Assembly: GCA_020025235.1 (NCBI GenBank)
Contig: JAHHSL010000023.1
Location: 1 to 32,044, forward strand
Direction of reading: 5' to 3'
From: Ruthenibacterium sp.
Lineage (GTDB): Bacteria > Bacillota > Clostridia > Oscillospirales > Ruminococcaceae
DNA: 32,044 nt
Below are positions 1 to 7,122 of this stretch, one piece after another; position 1 is the stretch's first letter, and each line of letters opens with the position of its first letter. The notes beneath the pieces were generated by a model, which ran no database searches, was not told the DNA's origin, and saw nothing but the letters and a program-made list of their open reading frames with translations. Position numbers and translations under genes: made by a program.

Positions 1-52
1 CCTCGGCACGCGGTTTTGGAGACCGCTGCTCTACCAACTGAGCTATACCCCT
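1..52 (-). tRNA. tRNA-Trp (CCA), 3' part cut by window edge
   Basis: Read on the minus strand, the tRNA begins AGGGGTATAGCTCAG at 52, with a normal D arm (GTTGGTAGAGC). The anticodon arm follows, with loop CTCCAAA inside GCGGT/ACCGC, giving anticodon CCA for Trp. The T arm and acceptor 3' strand lie outside the window. Confidence 0.93.
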
Positions 53-88
53 ATCTGCTCGCAGACACCAGAAACATGGTGCTCTACT

Positions 89-117
89 ATAATACAAGAC
101 CGGTGCCATAATGTCAA
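89..117 (-). promoter_or_regulatory. Promoter of tRNA-Trp
   Basis: On the minus strand there is a perfect -35 TTGACA (117-112), a 17-base spacer and a -10 TATTAT (94-89). It lies about 37 bases upstream of the mature tRNA 5' end, as expected for a strong stable-RNA promoter. Confidence 0.75.
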
Positions 118-306
118 GTGTTTCTTTGAAAAAAAACAAGTTTTTTTCATTTTATTTTTTCTGCGGCGGCGGGCGGCACGTTTTGCAATCTCAAGTGCGC
201 AAGAAATGAATTTCTTTTTGCCTGTTTTGCCTGTATAATAATAGTATCAAACTTTGTCTGCTTTTTAACAGGCAGACCCATTATATTTAATAAGGAGTTG
301 TTCGTT
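118..306. other. Intergenic region upstream of the TIM-barrel gene
   Basis: This AT-rich stretch has no plausible gene. It holds a 7-bp inverted repeat AAGAAAT-GA-ATTTCTT (201-216) and a -10-like TATAAT at 234-239 that could start the isomerase-like gene. The matching -35 is poor (TTTCTT at 211-216, overlapping the repeat arm), so the promoter is tentative. Confidence 0.4.
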
Positions 307-1221
307 ATGAAATTCGGCGTTTTTTCTGTCAGCATGCCTGAATACGATATTGAAGAGACCGTCAGCCGCCTGAAGGCACTGGGCTATGACGGCGTGGAAT
401 GGCGTGTAAACAACATGCCCGATGAAAAACCGGAAAATATTCCTTTTGAGCACCGCTACTGGGTCTATAACAAGAGCACTCTGGATCTGCGCGATATCGA
501 AAACGAGGCAAAGCGCGCAAAGGCATTGTGCGACGAAGCCGGCCTTGCCGTTTTCGGTCTGACGACCTATCTTGCAACCAACGAGCTGGAGCAGCTGGAA
601 CGCGTGTTCCGCGCAGCCCAGAGCATTGACTGCCATCAGGTCCGCGTCGGTCTGGTCCCTTACAATCCCGAAAAGGCAGACGCCCCGTATCCGGTTCTGT
701 TCGAGCGCATGCGCGAGGATCTGAAGAAAATCGACGCTCTTGCTGCCGAAACCGGCGTAAAGGCCGTGCTGGAGATCCACATGGATACGATGATCTCCAG
801 CCCGAGCGCCGCATACCGCGCACTGGAAGGCTTTGATCCCGACCACATCGGCCTGATCTTCGATCCGGGCAACATGGTCAACGAGGGCTTTGAAGATTAC
901 CAGAAGAGCTTTGAGCTGCTGGGCCGTTATATCGCACACATCCACGTCAAAAACGGCATCCTGGTCGAGGACGGCGAGGACGAGCTGGGCGCAAAGAAAT
1001 GGAAGCGCGTGTGGACGCCGCTGAACAAGGGCATGGCCGACCTCAAGCGCCTGTTCGTTGTCGCGCACAAAATGGGCTATGACGGCACGTTCTCGGTCGA
1101 AGACTTCTCCAACGATTTCACCACCGACGAAAAGCTTGCAAACAACATTGAATATCTGCACAAGCTGGAAAAATACGCACTGGACGCCGACAAGGCCGAC
1201 AAGGCCGAAAAAGCCGAATAA
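307..1221 (+). CDS. Sugar phosphate isomerase/epimerase family protein (TIM barrel)
   Basis: A 304-residue protein of the xylose-isomerase-like AP-endonuclease-2 fold. Its members isomerise or epimerise sugars, inositols or sugar phosphates in the cytoplasm using a divalent metal. Expected metal ligands are visible on successive strands: Glu in LEIHMD, Asp in FDPGN, His in HIHVKN and Glu in SVEDF. The ATG at 307 is chosen because AAGGAG (292-297) sits 9 bases upstream; an in-frame TTG at 298 would overlap this site. The C-terminus is a charged Ala/Asp/Lys tail encoded by 9-base repeats. It is apparently a single-gene unit, closed by a strong terminator. The substrate cannot be told from sequence. 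Confidence 0.85.
   Translation: MKFGVFSVSMPEYDIEETVSRLKALGYDGVEWRVNNMPDEKPENIPFEHRYWVYNKSTLDLRDIENEAKRAKALCDEAGLAVFGLTTYLATNELEQLERVFRAAQSIDCHQVRVGLVPYNPEKADAPYPVLFERMREDLKKIDALAAETGVKAVLEIHMDTMISSPSAAYRALEGFDPDHIGLIFDPGNMVNEGFEDYQKSFELLGRYIAHIHVKNGILVEDGEDELGAKKWKRVWTPLNKGMADLKRLFVVAHKMGYDGTFSVEDFSNDFTTDEKLANNIEYLHKLEKYALDADKADKAEKAE
1186..1218 (+). repeat. 9-base tandem repeat encoding the C-terminal tail
   Basis: Two exact GCCGACAAG units (1186-1203) are followed by a diverged GCCGAAAAA and a partial GCCGAA. They encode the ADKADKAEKAE tail of the TIM-barrel protein. Confidence 0.75.
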
Positions 1222-1240
1222 GTTCGATCATGACAAAAAA

Positions 1241-1269
1241 GCCGGGATGCAGCAGCATCCCGGCTTTTT
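1241..1269 (+). terminator. Intrinsic terminator after the TIM-barrel gene
   Basis: Perfect 10-bp stem GCCGGGATGC/GCATCCCGGC with loop AGCA (1241-1264), followed by TTTTT. An A tract lies before the stem. Confidence 0.92.
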
Positions 1270-1341
1270 GTCTGCTGCGTCCGGTTTCAAAAATTTTGCA
1301 TCTTCTGCAGTTTGCCCATGACGCATCGCGCCGTTTTATGG

Positions 1342-1363
1342 TATACTTAAACTTGTTTAAACA
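1342..1363 (+). promoter_or_regulatory. Probable promoter and small palindrome before the SGNH operon
   Basis: A -10 element TATACT (1342-1347) is followed by the perfect palindrome TGTTTAAACA (1354-1363), centred about 11 bases beyond it, near the expected transcription start. The -35 is weak (ATGACG at 1318-1323). The palindrome may be an operator for an unidentified repressor. Confidence 0.5.
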
Positions 1364-1395
1364 CAAACGAAATTTCAGCTTCAAGGAGGATGCCT

Positions 1396-2568
1396 ATGCC
1401 GCGCCTTGCCTGCACCTTTGCCATTGCCCATACGGATCTTTCCGCACAGCCGTTCAACAACGCGGCTCGCACCGTGCGTATTTTCATCCCGAACAACCTG
1501 TACGGTAATGCGGTTTATGTCAAATTCAGCAATCCCTATGCCGACCGTCCGGTCTGGATCGGGAATGCTTCGATCGCACTTGCCGATCCGCACCAGCAGC
1601 TGCTTGTGGGCACCGAACGCCCGCTTACCGTAAACGGGGAAACCGAATTTGCGCTGTGCCCCGGGCACGAGCTTCTTTCCGACCGCATCGAGATGCCCGC
1701 CGAGCCGGGCACCACACTTGCCGTCAGCCTGTATTATCCCGGCGGCGATAAGATCACATCCGGCAATTTTGTCGGCCTTTTTGCAAGCCGCTCCGTCAAG
1801 GGCGACCACTGCACCGCCGCCGTGCTGCCCAAGGCACGGCTGTGGTCCGGCCTTTCCAAAAGCCTGCTGCCCTGGGATATCACCAGTGCCACCACAACAC
1901 TGGCACAGGTGATCGTGGAGCAGAGCGAAAACCGCCCCGCCCCGCGCGTGGTTGCCATGTTCGGCGATTCGATCATGCAGCAGGGCACATGGGTCACGCC
2001 GCTCACTGCGCGGCTTTATGAACGCTTTCGCGGCGAGATCAGCGTGCTGAACCTCGGCATCGGCGGGAACCGCTTTTTGCATGATGCTTCGGCACCCTCC
2101 CGCGGGCTGCACGGCGACGCCGGCATCCGCCGCTTCGAGCGCGACGTGCTTTCGATTGACGGGCTTACGCATGTTGTCTTTGCGCTTGGCACCAACGATA
2201 TCGGCCACCCCGGCACCACCGGCGTGCCGGAAAGCGAGCTGATCACGGTGGAACAGTACGCGCAGGCCGCACGCCAGATCGCCGATATCCTGCACGCACG
2301 CGGCGTAAAAATTTACGCGGGGCTGATCCTTCCGCGTGAGATCAATCTTTCCTTCCCGCAGGAACGCGAAGAACTGCGCCGCGCGCTGAACCGCTGGATC
2401 ATTGAGGAAGGCCCGTTCGATGCAGTGCTCGATCTTGGCACGCCGGTTGCCGATTTGGATGACAGCATCGGCATGAAGCGCGAATACGCCATGCCCGACG
2501 GCCTGCACCCCAACCTTGCGGGCGGCAAGGTCATTGCCGATTCGATCGACCTTTCTCTTTTTGTATAA
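1396..2568 (+). CDS. SGNH/GDSL-family hydrolase (esterase)
   Basis: A 390-residue protein with an N-terminal beta-rich region of about 170 residues, then an SGNH hydrolase domain. All four blocks are visible: block I FGDSIMQQ (nucleophile Ser), block II GIGGNR (oxyanion Gly), block III GTNDIG (oxyanion Asn) and block V DGLHPN with the catalytic Asp and His. Such enzymes remove acyl groups from glycans or lipids. No signal peptide is seen, so it is likely cytoplasmic. AAGGAGG (1383-1389) lies 6 bases before the ATG at 1396; the in-frame ATG at 1390 abuts the ribosome site and is less likely. It leads a three-gene operon with an acyltransferase and a membrane protein. The substrate is unknown. 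Confidence 0.85.
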   Translation: MPRLACTFAIAHTDLSAQPFNNAARTVRIFIPNNLYGNAVYVKFSNPYADRPVWIGNASIALADPHQQLLVGTERPLTVNGETEFALCPGHELLSDRIEMPAEPGTTLAVSLYYPGGDKITSGNFVGLFASRSVKGDHCTAAVLPKARLWSGLSKSLLPWDITSATTTLAQVIVEQSENRPAPRVVAMFGDSIMQQGTWVTPLTARLYERFRGEISVLNLGIGGNRFLHDASAPSRGLHGDAGIRRFERDVLSIDGLTHVVFALGTNDIGHPGTTGVPESELITVEQYAQAARQIADILHARGVKIYAGLILPREINLSFPQEREELRRALNRWIIEEGPFDAVLDLGTPVADLDDSIGMKREYAMPDGLHPNLAGGKVIADSIDLSLFV

Positions 2569-2597
2569 CGCATTCTTCTTTGTAAAGGAGCATTTCC

Positions 2598-3887
2598 ATG
2601 AGCAAACGCAATGTGCCAACCCGCTGGCACAAGCTGGACAATACGGCAAATCTTTTTCCGGTTGTGACAAACCGCCGCTACACCAATGTGTTCCGTATGA
2701 CGGCTGTTTTGAACGAAGAGGTCGATCCCGTGCTTCTCGGTCAGGCACTGAATGAGATCCTGCCCTTTTTTGCAGCGTTCAACGTGCGCATGCGCCATGG
2801 CCTTTTCTGGAGCTATCTGGAAACCAACCACGCAAAAGCGCAGGTGTGGCACGAGGAGGAATCGCCCTGCAGGTACATTGATCCCGTGGAAACCAACCGG
2901 TTTCTGTTCCGTGTCCTGTATTACAAAAAGCGCATCCATTTGGAAACGTTCCATGTGCTGACAGACGGCACCGGTGCGATGCGTTTTCTGAAAGCCATCT
3001 GCTACCGCTATCTGCAGCTTGCGCATCCCGACGACTTTACCGAGGAACAGCGCGCCGCATACTTCGGCACCGAAAACGCGGGCGAAGTGCAGGACGGCTA
3101 TATCGAAAACTATGTGCGCGCCAAAAGCAAGGCGTTCCGCGATCCAAGCGCCTTCCACCTAAAGGGGGAACACCGCCTTGCGGGCGAGCTGGGCGTTGTG
3201 ACGGCGCTGATGCCGCTGGACGCACTGAAAGCGGAATGTGCACGCTATGACGCCACGATCGGTGAATATCTGACTGCCAGCATCGCCTTCGGCATCTATG
3301 AGGAATTCACTTCCGGCCACGGCAGCAAAAAGCCGATCAGCATTTTTGTCCCGGTCAATCTGCGCCCGATTTTCGGCACGGATACCGCTTTGAATTTCTT
3401 TTCCAAGCTTTCGATCATCCTGCCGCTTCATGCGCGGGGCTTCACGTTCGACGACGTCATGCGCCTTGTAAAGCAGCAGTTCGATGAAAAGCTGACGCGC
3501 GAGGAATTTGAACAGCGCCTTGCCTATACGGCTTCAAGTGAAATGAACTTTTTTGCGCGGCTCATCCCTCTGCCGCTGAAAAACGGCATCCTGCGCATCG
3601 TTTACGAAAATTCCAACAACGGCAGCAGCGTCGTGCTTTCCAATCTGGGGCCGGTGCAGGTGGAAGAACCGTTCCGTCCTTATTTCGAGGGGTTCCGCTT
3701 TCTGCTTTCCACCACTCCGAAAGAGCCGCTGAAAACAACGGCATGCGCGTACAACGGCGTGCTGGCGTTCAACTTTGCTTCGGAGCTGGAATCCCACCGG
3801 CTGGAGCGCAGCATCATCCGACGGCTGACCGCTGCCGGAGTGCCCGTTACACTGGAAACCGGAGGTATCAAGGATGAAGCATTGTAA
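2598..3887 (+). CDS. Condensation-domain-like acyltransferase (alcohol acetyltransferase-like)
   Basis: A 429-residue protein resembling the chloramphenicol-acetyltransferase/condensation fold. The motif HVLTDGTGA (around residue 119) matches the HxxxDG active site, where His is the general base. A late SNLGPV segment fits the conserved second-half region of this superfamily. It would transfer an acyl group to an alcohol or amine acceptor. It starts 29 bases after the SGNH hydrolase with a good AAAGGAG site, and its last 14 bases overlap the next gene, so the three are co-transcribed. An acyltransferase beside an esterase suggests a metabolite or envelope component that is acylated and deacylated. 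No carrier-protein gene is nearby, so a nonribosomal peptide role is unlikely. Confidence 0.7.
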   Translation: MSKRNVPTRWHKLDNTANLFPVVTNRRYTNVFRMTAVLNEEVDPVLLGQALNEILPFFAAFNVRMRHGLFWSYLETNHAKAQVWHEEESPCRYIDPVETNRFLFRVLYYKKRIHLETFHVLTDGTGAMRFLKAICYRYLQLAHPDDFTEEQRAAYFGTENAGEVQDGYIENYVRAKSKAFRDPSAFHLKGEHRLAGELGVVTALMPLDALKAECARYDATIGEYLTASIAFGIYEEFTSGHGSKKPISIFVPVNLRPIFGTDTALNFFSKLSIILPLHARGFTFDDVMRLVKQQFDEKLTREEFEQRLAYTASSEMNFFARLIPLPLKNGILRIVYENSNNGSSVVLSNLGPVQVEEPFRPYFEGFRFLLSTTPKEPLKTTACAYNGVLAFNFASELESHRLERSIIRRLTAAGVPVTLETGGIKDEAL

Positions 3888-4533
3888 TTCCTGCAGAATC
3901 GACGTAGCAACACCTGCCGTGTGCTGCCCGCTGTGCGGTGCGCCGCTGATCGGCACGGATGAACCGGACGACGTATATCCTTCCGGCATCACCTTTAAAA
4001 AGCGCGGCTTTGTGCGCAAGCTGCTTTTGCTCATTTCATTTTTGTGCACGCTGATCTGCTTTACGATCAATCTGTTTGTCACACCGGGCTTCTGGTGGTG
4101 GACGATCGTTGCCACAGCCCTTTGCTATGCATGGATCGTGGTTCCGCACGCCATGCGCCGCGGCGGCAATTCCGCGGGCAAGGTGCTGATGCAGGTGGTG
4201 GCCGGCAGCCTGCTTGCCGTGGCGATCGACTTTGAAACCGGCTATAACGGGTGGGCCGTTTCCTACGCAGTGCCCGCGTTCATCTGCACGGGGATCACCG
4301 CCGTTGTGGTGCTTGTGCTGATCAACCGCACCAACTGGGCGGGGTATGTTCTGTACCAGTCGGTGCTGACGCTGTTCGGCCTTGCGATGCCCATTTTGTA
4401 TTTTACGGGCTTTGCGCAGAATGCGGCTTCGGCGTTTACCCCAAGCGTTTTTGCCCTTGCTTCGATAGCAGGTCTGCTGATTTTCGGTGACCGCAGCATT
4501 AAAAATGAATTTCGCCGCCGGCTTCATTTTTAA
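3874..4533 (+). CDS. DUF6320-like zinc-ribbon membrane protein
   Basis: A 219-residue protein. The N-terminal 25 residues hold CxxC (Cys4, Cys7) and CxxC (Cys18, Cys21), a zinc-ribbon-like knuckle, with an additional Cys at 17. After a short linker there are about six hydrophobic segments, the first at about residues 50-68. The arrangement matches the DUF6320 family, which often neighbours acyltransferase and hydrolase genes in Clostridia. The function is unknown. The start at 3874 is supported by GGAGG (3861-3865) and a 14-base overlap with the acyltransferase, suggesting translational coupling. It may scaffold or localise the acyltransferase at the membrane (inference). Confidence 0.65.
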   Translation: MKHCNSCRIDVATPAVCCPLCGAPLIGTDEPDDVYPSGITFKKRGFVRKLLLLISFLCTLICFTINLFVTPGFWWWTIVATALCYAWIVVPHAMRRGGNSAGKVLMQVVAGSLLAVAIDFETGYNGWAVSYAVPAFICTGITAVVVLVLINRTNWAGYVLYQSVLTLFGLAMPILYFTGFAQNAASAFTPSVFALASIAGLLIFGDRSIKNEFRRRLHF

Positions 4534-4541
4534 AAAAGTTC

Positions 4542-4570
4542 TTGCTTTCAATGCGCGGATATATTATAAT
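4542..4570 (+). promoter_or_regulatory. Promoter of tRNA-Leu
   Basis: TTGCTT (4542-4547), a 17-base spacer and TATAAT (4565-4570), 17 bases before the mature tRNA 5' end. Confidence 0.75.
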
Positions 4571-4587
4571 AAGTTTGTTATCCGCAG

Positions 4588-4673
4588 GCCGGTGTGTCGG
4601 AATGGCAGACGATGCGGACTCAAAATCCGTTGGTGGCAACACCGTGTGGGTTCAAGTCCCACCACCGGCACCA
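4588..4673 (+). tRNA. tRNA-Leu (CAA)
   Basis: An 86-base class II tRNA. The acceptor stem GCCGGTG/CACCGGC is followed by discriminator A and an encoded CCA. The anticodon loop CTCAAAA in GCGGA/TCCGT gives CAA, reading TTG. A long variable arm (TGGTGGCAACACCG) is present, as expected for Leu. Confidence 0.96.
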
Positions 4674-4677
4674 GTAA

Positions 4678-4712
4678 AAGCCCGTAACCGCAAGGTTTAC
4701 GGGCTTTTCTTT
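4678..4712 (+). terminator. Terminator of tRNA-Leu
   Basis: The hairpin pairs AAGCCCGTAA...CC with GG...TTACGGGCTT around loop GCAA, with one bulged base, and runs into TTTTCTTTTTTT. It follows the tRNA directly. Confidence 0.88.
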
Positions 4713-4944
4713 TTTTGCGGCACATGCAAAGGGGTACGCCGCCTTTGCATCGCAAAACCATTCGCTCCCCTGCGCCGTGGCCGATGCCCTTTCCCTCGGC
4801 TTCGCGGGCGCGCACTATGCTGCCCTGTGTATATTCGCCGCTCTGTGCGGCGTGCGCAACCGGTCGTTGCGGCGACTGCCGGTTGCACAAGTTCAAGCCG
4901 CAATCGGTGGACGTACCCGCACCGTTATGCTAAAATATCCCTCG
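4713..4944. other. Intergenic stretch with two imperfect dyads, no gene seen
   Basis: I see no credible gene here. Two inverted repeats occur: GCAAAGG/CCTTTGC around 4727-4749, and GTGCGCAACCGG/CCGGTTGCAC around 4852-4889. Neither is followed by a T tract, so they are not clear terminators. They may be operator or structural elements ahead of the XRE gene. Confidence 0.35.
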
Positions 4945-4960
4945 AAAAGGAGGAATTCAA

Positions 4961-5767
4961 ATGCTTTTATCCGAAAAAATCAGCTTTTGCCGCCGCAGGC
5001 AGGCCCTTTCCCAAGAAGCACTGGCTGCCCGGCTGAATGTTTCGCGTCAGGCCGTCAGCAAATGGGAAACAGGCGACGCCGAACCCGAAAACGGCAATCT
5101 GCTTGCACTGGCGCAGATCTTTGGTGTGACTGTCGACTGGATGCTGAACCCGGATGCGCCCGTGTCCGAACAGCCCGAAGCAGAGACATTGCCCCTGCCG
5201 AATCTTCCTGCCGCATCTGCCGCACCGGACGATCCCGCATCTGCCGCACCGGACGATCCTGCACCGGCTGCACCGCCGCACAAAGGCAAAAGCCTTGAAA
5301 TCGGCTATCCCGTTTATCTTGTCTGCATTGCCGCGTTTTTTGTTTTTCTGGCGGGGTTTGATCCGCTTCTTAGCGGAATGTTTGAATTTCACCGCCTGCT
5401 CTCATTTTTCGATCTCACTTTACTGTGCTCCATGCTGGCAGGCAGCATCCTGATGCTGTGGGCAAGCCGCCTTCTTCGCCCGTTCGGGCATGCGATGCGC
5501 AATATGCTTCTGCCGGCTGAAGCGGCAGCCGCTCCTGCCGAAGCATGTGCACAGGCGCGCCGCGCTGTCTGCGCCGCTTTGTGCGGCTGGGGGCTCGGCG
5601 GGCTGCTGTGCGTACTTTCCTTTGCCATCAACTTCCTGCACAGTATATCGCTTGACGCAGTTTCCTATATCGGCACCGCTGCTTGTCTTTTCCTGAACTT
5701 TCTGATTTACCTGGTGCTCGGTCTGTTTGTTTTACTGCCTGCCGCTTTTGCCGCTCATCCGGAATAA
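4961..5767 (+). CDS. XRE-family regulator with C-terminal membrane domain
   Basis: A 268-residue protein. Residues 1-62 form a Cro/C1-type helix-turn-helix (LSQEALAARLNVSRQAVSKWE, then a second helical pair ending VDWML), a classic XRE DNA-binding domain. An Ala/Pro/Asp-rich linker (about 63-110) carries two copies of AAPDDPAS-like sequence. About four hydrophobic segments follow, so the DNA-binding domain is probably tethered to the membrane. AAAAGGAGG (4945-4953) precedes the ATG by 7 bases. Membrane-anchored XRE proteins of this type often sense envelope or lantibiotic stress; the target here is unknown. It converges with the RpiR gene. Confidence 0.85.
   Translation: MLLSEKISFCRRRQALSQEALAARLNVSRQAVSKWETGDAEPENGNLLALAQIFGVTVDWMLNPDAPVSEQPEAETLPLPNLPAASAAPDDPASAAPDDPAPAAPPHKGKSLEIGYPVYLVCIAAFFVFLAGFDPLLSGMFEFHRLLSFFDLTLLCSMLAGSILMLWASRLLRPFGHAMRNMLLPAEAAAAPAEACAQARRAVCAALCGWGLGGLLCVLSFAINFLHSISLDAVSYIGTAACLFLNFLIYLVLGLFVLLPAAFAAHPE
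5213..5260 (+). repeat. 24-base tandem duplication in the XRE linker
   Basis: Two adjacent 24-base units (5213-5236 and 5237-5260) differ only at the last base. Each encodes ASAAPDDP, lengthening the linker between DNA-binding and membrane domains in frame. Confidence 0.85.
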
Positions 5768-5880
5768 CAGGCGGTACCCGCTATGCTTCGGCGTGCGGAC
5801 ACGTTATTCTGCGGTGCCGAAGCTCTTAAAACAGGAAAACGCCCCGAAGCACCCGAATCCGGCTGACGCGTGTGTACATA

Positions 5881-5919
5881 AAAAAATCCGGCTGCACGCT
5901 GCAGCCGGATTTTCTTTTT
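5881..5919. terminator. Bidirectional terminator between convergent XRE and RpiR genes
   Basis: The 10-bp stem TCCGGCTGCA/TGCAGCCGGA with loop CGC (5887-5909) has AAAAAA on the left and TTTCTTTTT on the right. It can therefore stop transcripts from both sides. Confidence 0.9.
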
Positions 5920-5979
5920 ATGCCGTTTTTGCAAAGAAGCCGCCCTGTCTGACGCTTTCTGCGCAAAAGCGCGGCGGTA

Positions 5980-6834
5980 TTACAGGCACTTTTGCGCCAG
6001 CGCCTTACCCACGGAGTTGCGCAGCTCATCTGTCTTTTCAAAATCGCGCCGGCAGTATTCATTATACAGAATATCAATGAGGAACAGCTGCGAGATCATG
6101 GCCACCACCGAGCCGTAGGAAAGGGGCTGCTCGTCCGCCCCGACGATCAGGGAAAGATCGGAAAGCTCGGTGCCCGGCGAATTGGGAAAGCGGGTCACCA
6201 GAATGATTTTTGCCCCCCGCCCTTTCACCAGCTTTGCCATATCCAGTAAATCATGCGTGGAACCGGAATAGGAAAAATAGAGCAGAACATCATCCCGCTT
6301 CATGGTGGCGGCAGCAATGATCTGCAGGTGCGCGTCATCCATGGTTTTGAACCGGGATGACACCGTGGAAAACCGTGCCCATGCAGCTTTTGCAATAATG
6401 GAATGGTTGCCCTGCCCAATGCACAGCACCTGATTGGCGTTTTTCAGAAGATCCACCGCACGGGAAATGGCGGTTTTATCCAGCATCTGATAGGTCTTGC
6501 GCAAAGCGTCCTGATTGGCATTCAGCGTTTTTTCAAAAACGTCATCCAGTGAATCCCCGCCGTCGACTGCACCCACTGCTGTCGGTACGGGCAGCTGCCC
6601 CTGCGGGATCGACGCCTTTGCCAGTTCCAGCTTGAACACGTTGAAGCCGTCTGCACCCAGCTTGCGGCAGAATACCGAAATAGTGGAGACCGAAAGCTTG
6701 CAGGCGTTGCTCAGGTCCGTAATGCTCAGATATTGGGCTTCGTTCTTGTGCGAAAGGATGTAATCTATGATCTTCCTTTCAGACTTCGTGAAATTGCTGT
6801 AATTCTGGATCATATCATCAATAATAGTGCTCAC
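5980..6834 (-). CDS. MurR/RpiR-family transcriptional regulator
   Basis: A 284-residue protein. The N-terminal RpiR helix-turn-helix (about residues 1-78) includes ITDLSNACKLSVSTISVFCRKLG. The C-terminal SIS domain (about 125-260) includes CIGQGNHSIIAKAA and FSYSGSTHDLLDMAK, which bind phosphosugars. The start is GTG at 6834, with GGGAGGA (about 6843-6848) 8 bases upstream; no nearer ATG fits. It is divergent from the ABC importer and aldolase operon, which is the usual layout for an RpiR repressor released by a sugar-phosphate intermediate. A copy of the shared operator lies in its own 5' leader, suggesting autoregulation. Many sialic-acid regulators of this family are known. Confidence 0.9.
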   Translation of the reverse strand: MSTIIDDMIQNYSNFTKSERKIIDYILSHKNEAQYLSITDLSNACKLSVSTISVFCRKLGADGFNVFKLELAKASIPQGQLPVPTAVGAVDGGDSLDDVFEKTLNANQDALRKTYQMLDKTAISRAVDLLKNANQVLCIGQGNHSIIAKAAWARFSTVSSRFKTMDDAHLQIIAAATMKRDDVLLYFSYSGSTHDLLDMAKLVKGRGAKIILVTRFPNSPGTELSDLSLIVGADEQPLSYGSVVAMISQLFLIDILYNEYCRRDFEKTDELRNSVGKALAQKCL

Positions 6835-6868
6835 GAAGGTTTCCTCCCGATTTGCGGAAAATAAAAAT

Positions 6869-6879
6869 AATTTCGATTT
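6869..6879 (-). promoter_or_regulatory. RpiR operator copy in the rpiR leader
   Basis: AATTTCGATTT matches 10 of 11 bases of the operator half-site found twice at the divergent promoter. It lies between the predicted rpiR transcription start and its GTG, consistent with autorepression by roadblock. Confidence 0.6.
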
Positions 6880-6899
6880 TCCTTGAATTCTTTTCTTAG

Positions 6900-6908
6900 A
6901 TTATAGCA
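6900..6908 (-). promoter_or_regulatory. Extended -10 promoter of the rpiR gene
   Basis: The minus strand reads TGCTATAAT: -10 TATAAT (6905-6900) with the extended TG motif (6908-6907). There is no good -35, which fits an extended -10 promoter. Confidence 0.6.
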
Positions 6909-6982
6909 AAACATTTTCCCGAAGAACAGAAAAACCTCTCTGATTTAACCTAAAAACCAAAAAATTGTCACTAATGATAAAA

Positions 6983-7032
6983 TAATCGAAATTTGTTTGG
7001 ATATTCTAGTCATTGCAAAATAATTTCGATTA
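6983..7032. promoter_or_regulatory. RpiR operator pair at the importer operon promoter
   Basis: TAATCGAAATT (6983-6993) and its exact reverse complement AATTTCGATTA (7022-7032) form an 11-bp inverted repeat with centres 39 bp apart. The second arm lies entirely between the -35 and -10 of the importer promoter, where a bound repressor would block RNA polymerase. The dyad plus the third copy at 6869 suits a multimeric RpiR protein. No other regulator gene is adjacent. Confidence 0.7.
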
Positions 7033-7042
7033 CTGCTATAAT
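7013..7042 (+). promoter_or_regulatory. Promoter of the ABC importer/aldolase operon
   Basis: -35 TTGCAA (7013-7018), an 18-base spacer containing an operator arm, and -10 TATAAT (7037-7042). The predicted leader is about 74 bases before the first ATG at 7123. Confidence 0.75.
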
Positions 7043-7122
7043 GAGAGCAAGCAAACAGGACGAGTCTCCTGTCGATATACAGAACAAAACGAGAAACTAC
7101 AAATCAAGAAGGAGAGATTCAT

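Noticed and set aside
265..1161. Long minus-strand open frame opposite the TIM-barrel gene
   Set aside because: It is a mirror of a well-supported plus-strand gene with conserved motifs, and it has no ribosome site or family resemblance. The same holds for long antisense frames at 1381-2748, 7150-8652, 11746-12762, 12838-13875 and 14300-15565.
4713..4944. Possible small RNA or riboswitch upstream of the XRE gene
   Set aside because: There are two imperfect dyads but no T-tract terminator, no conserved core I can recognise and no clear promoter ahead of them.
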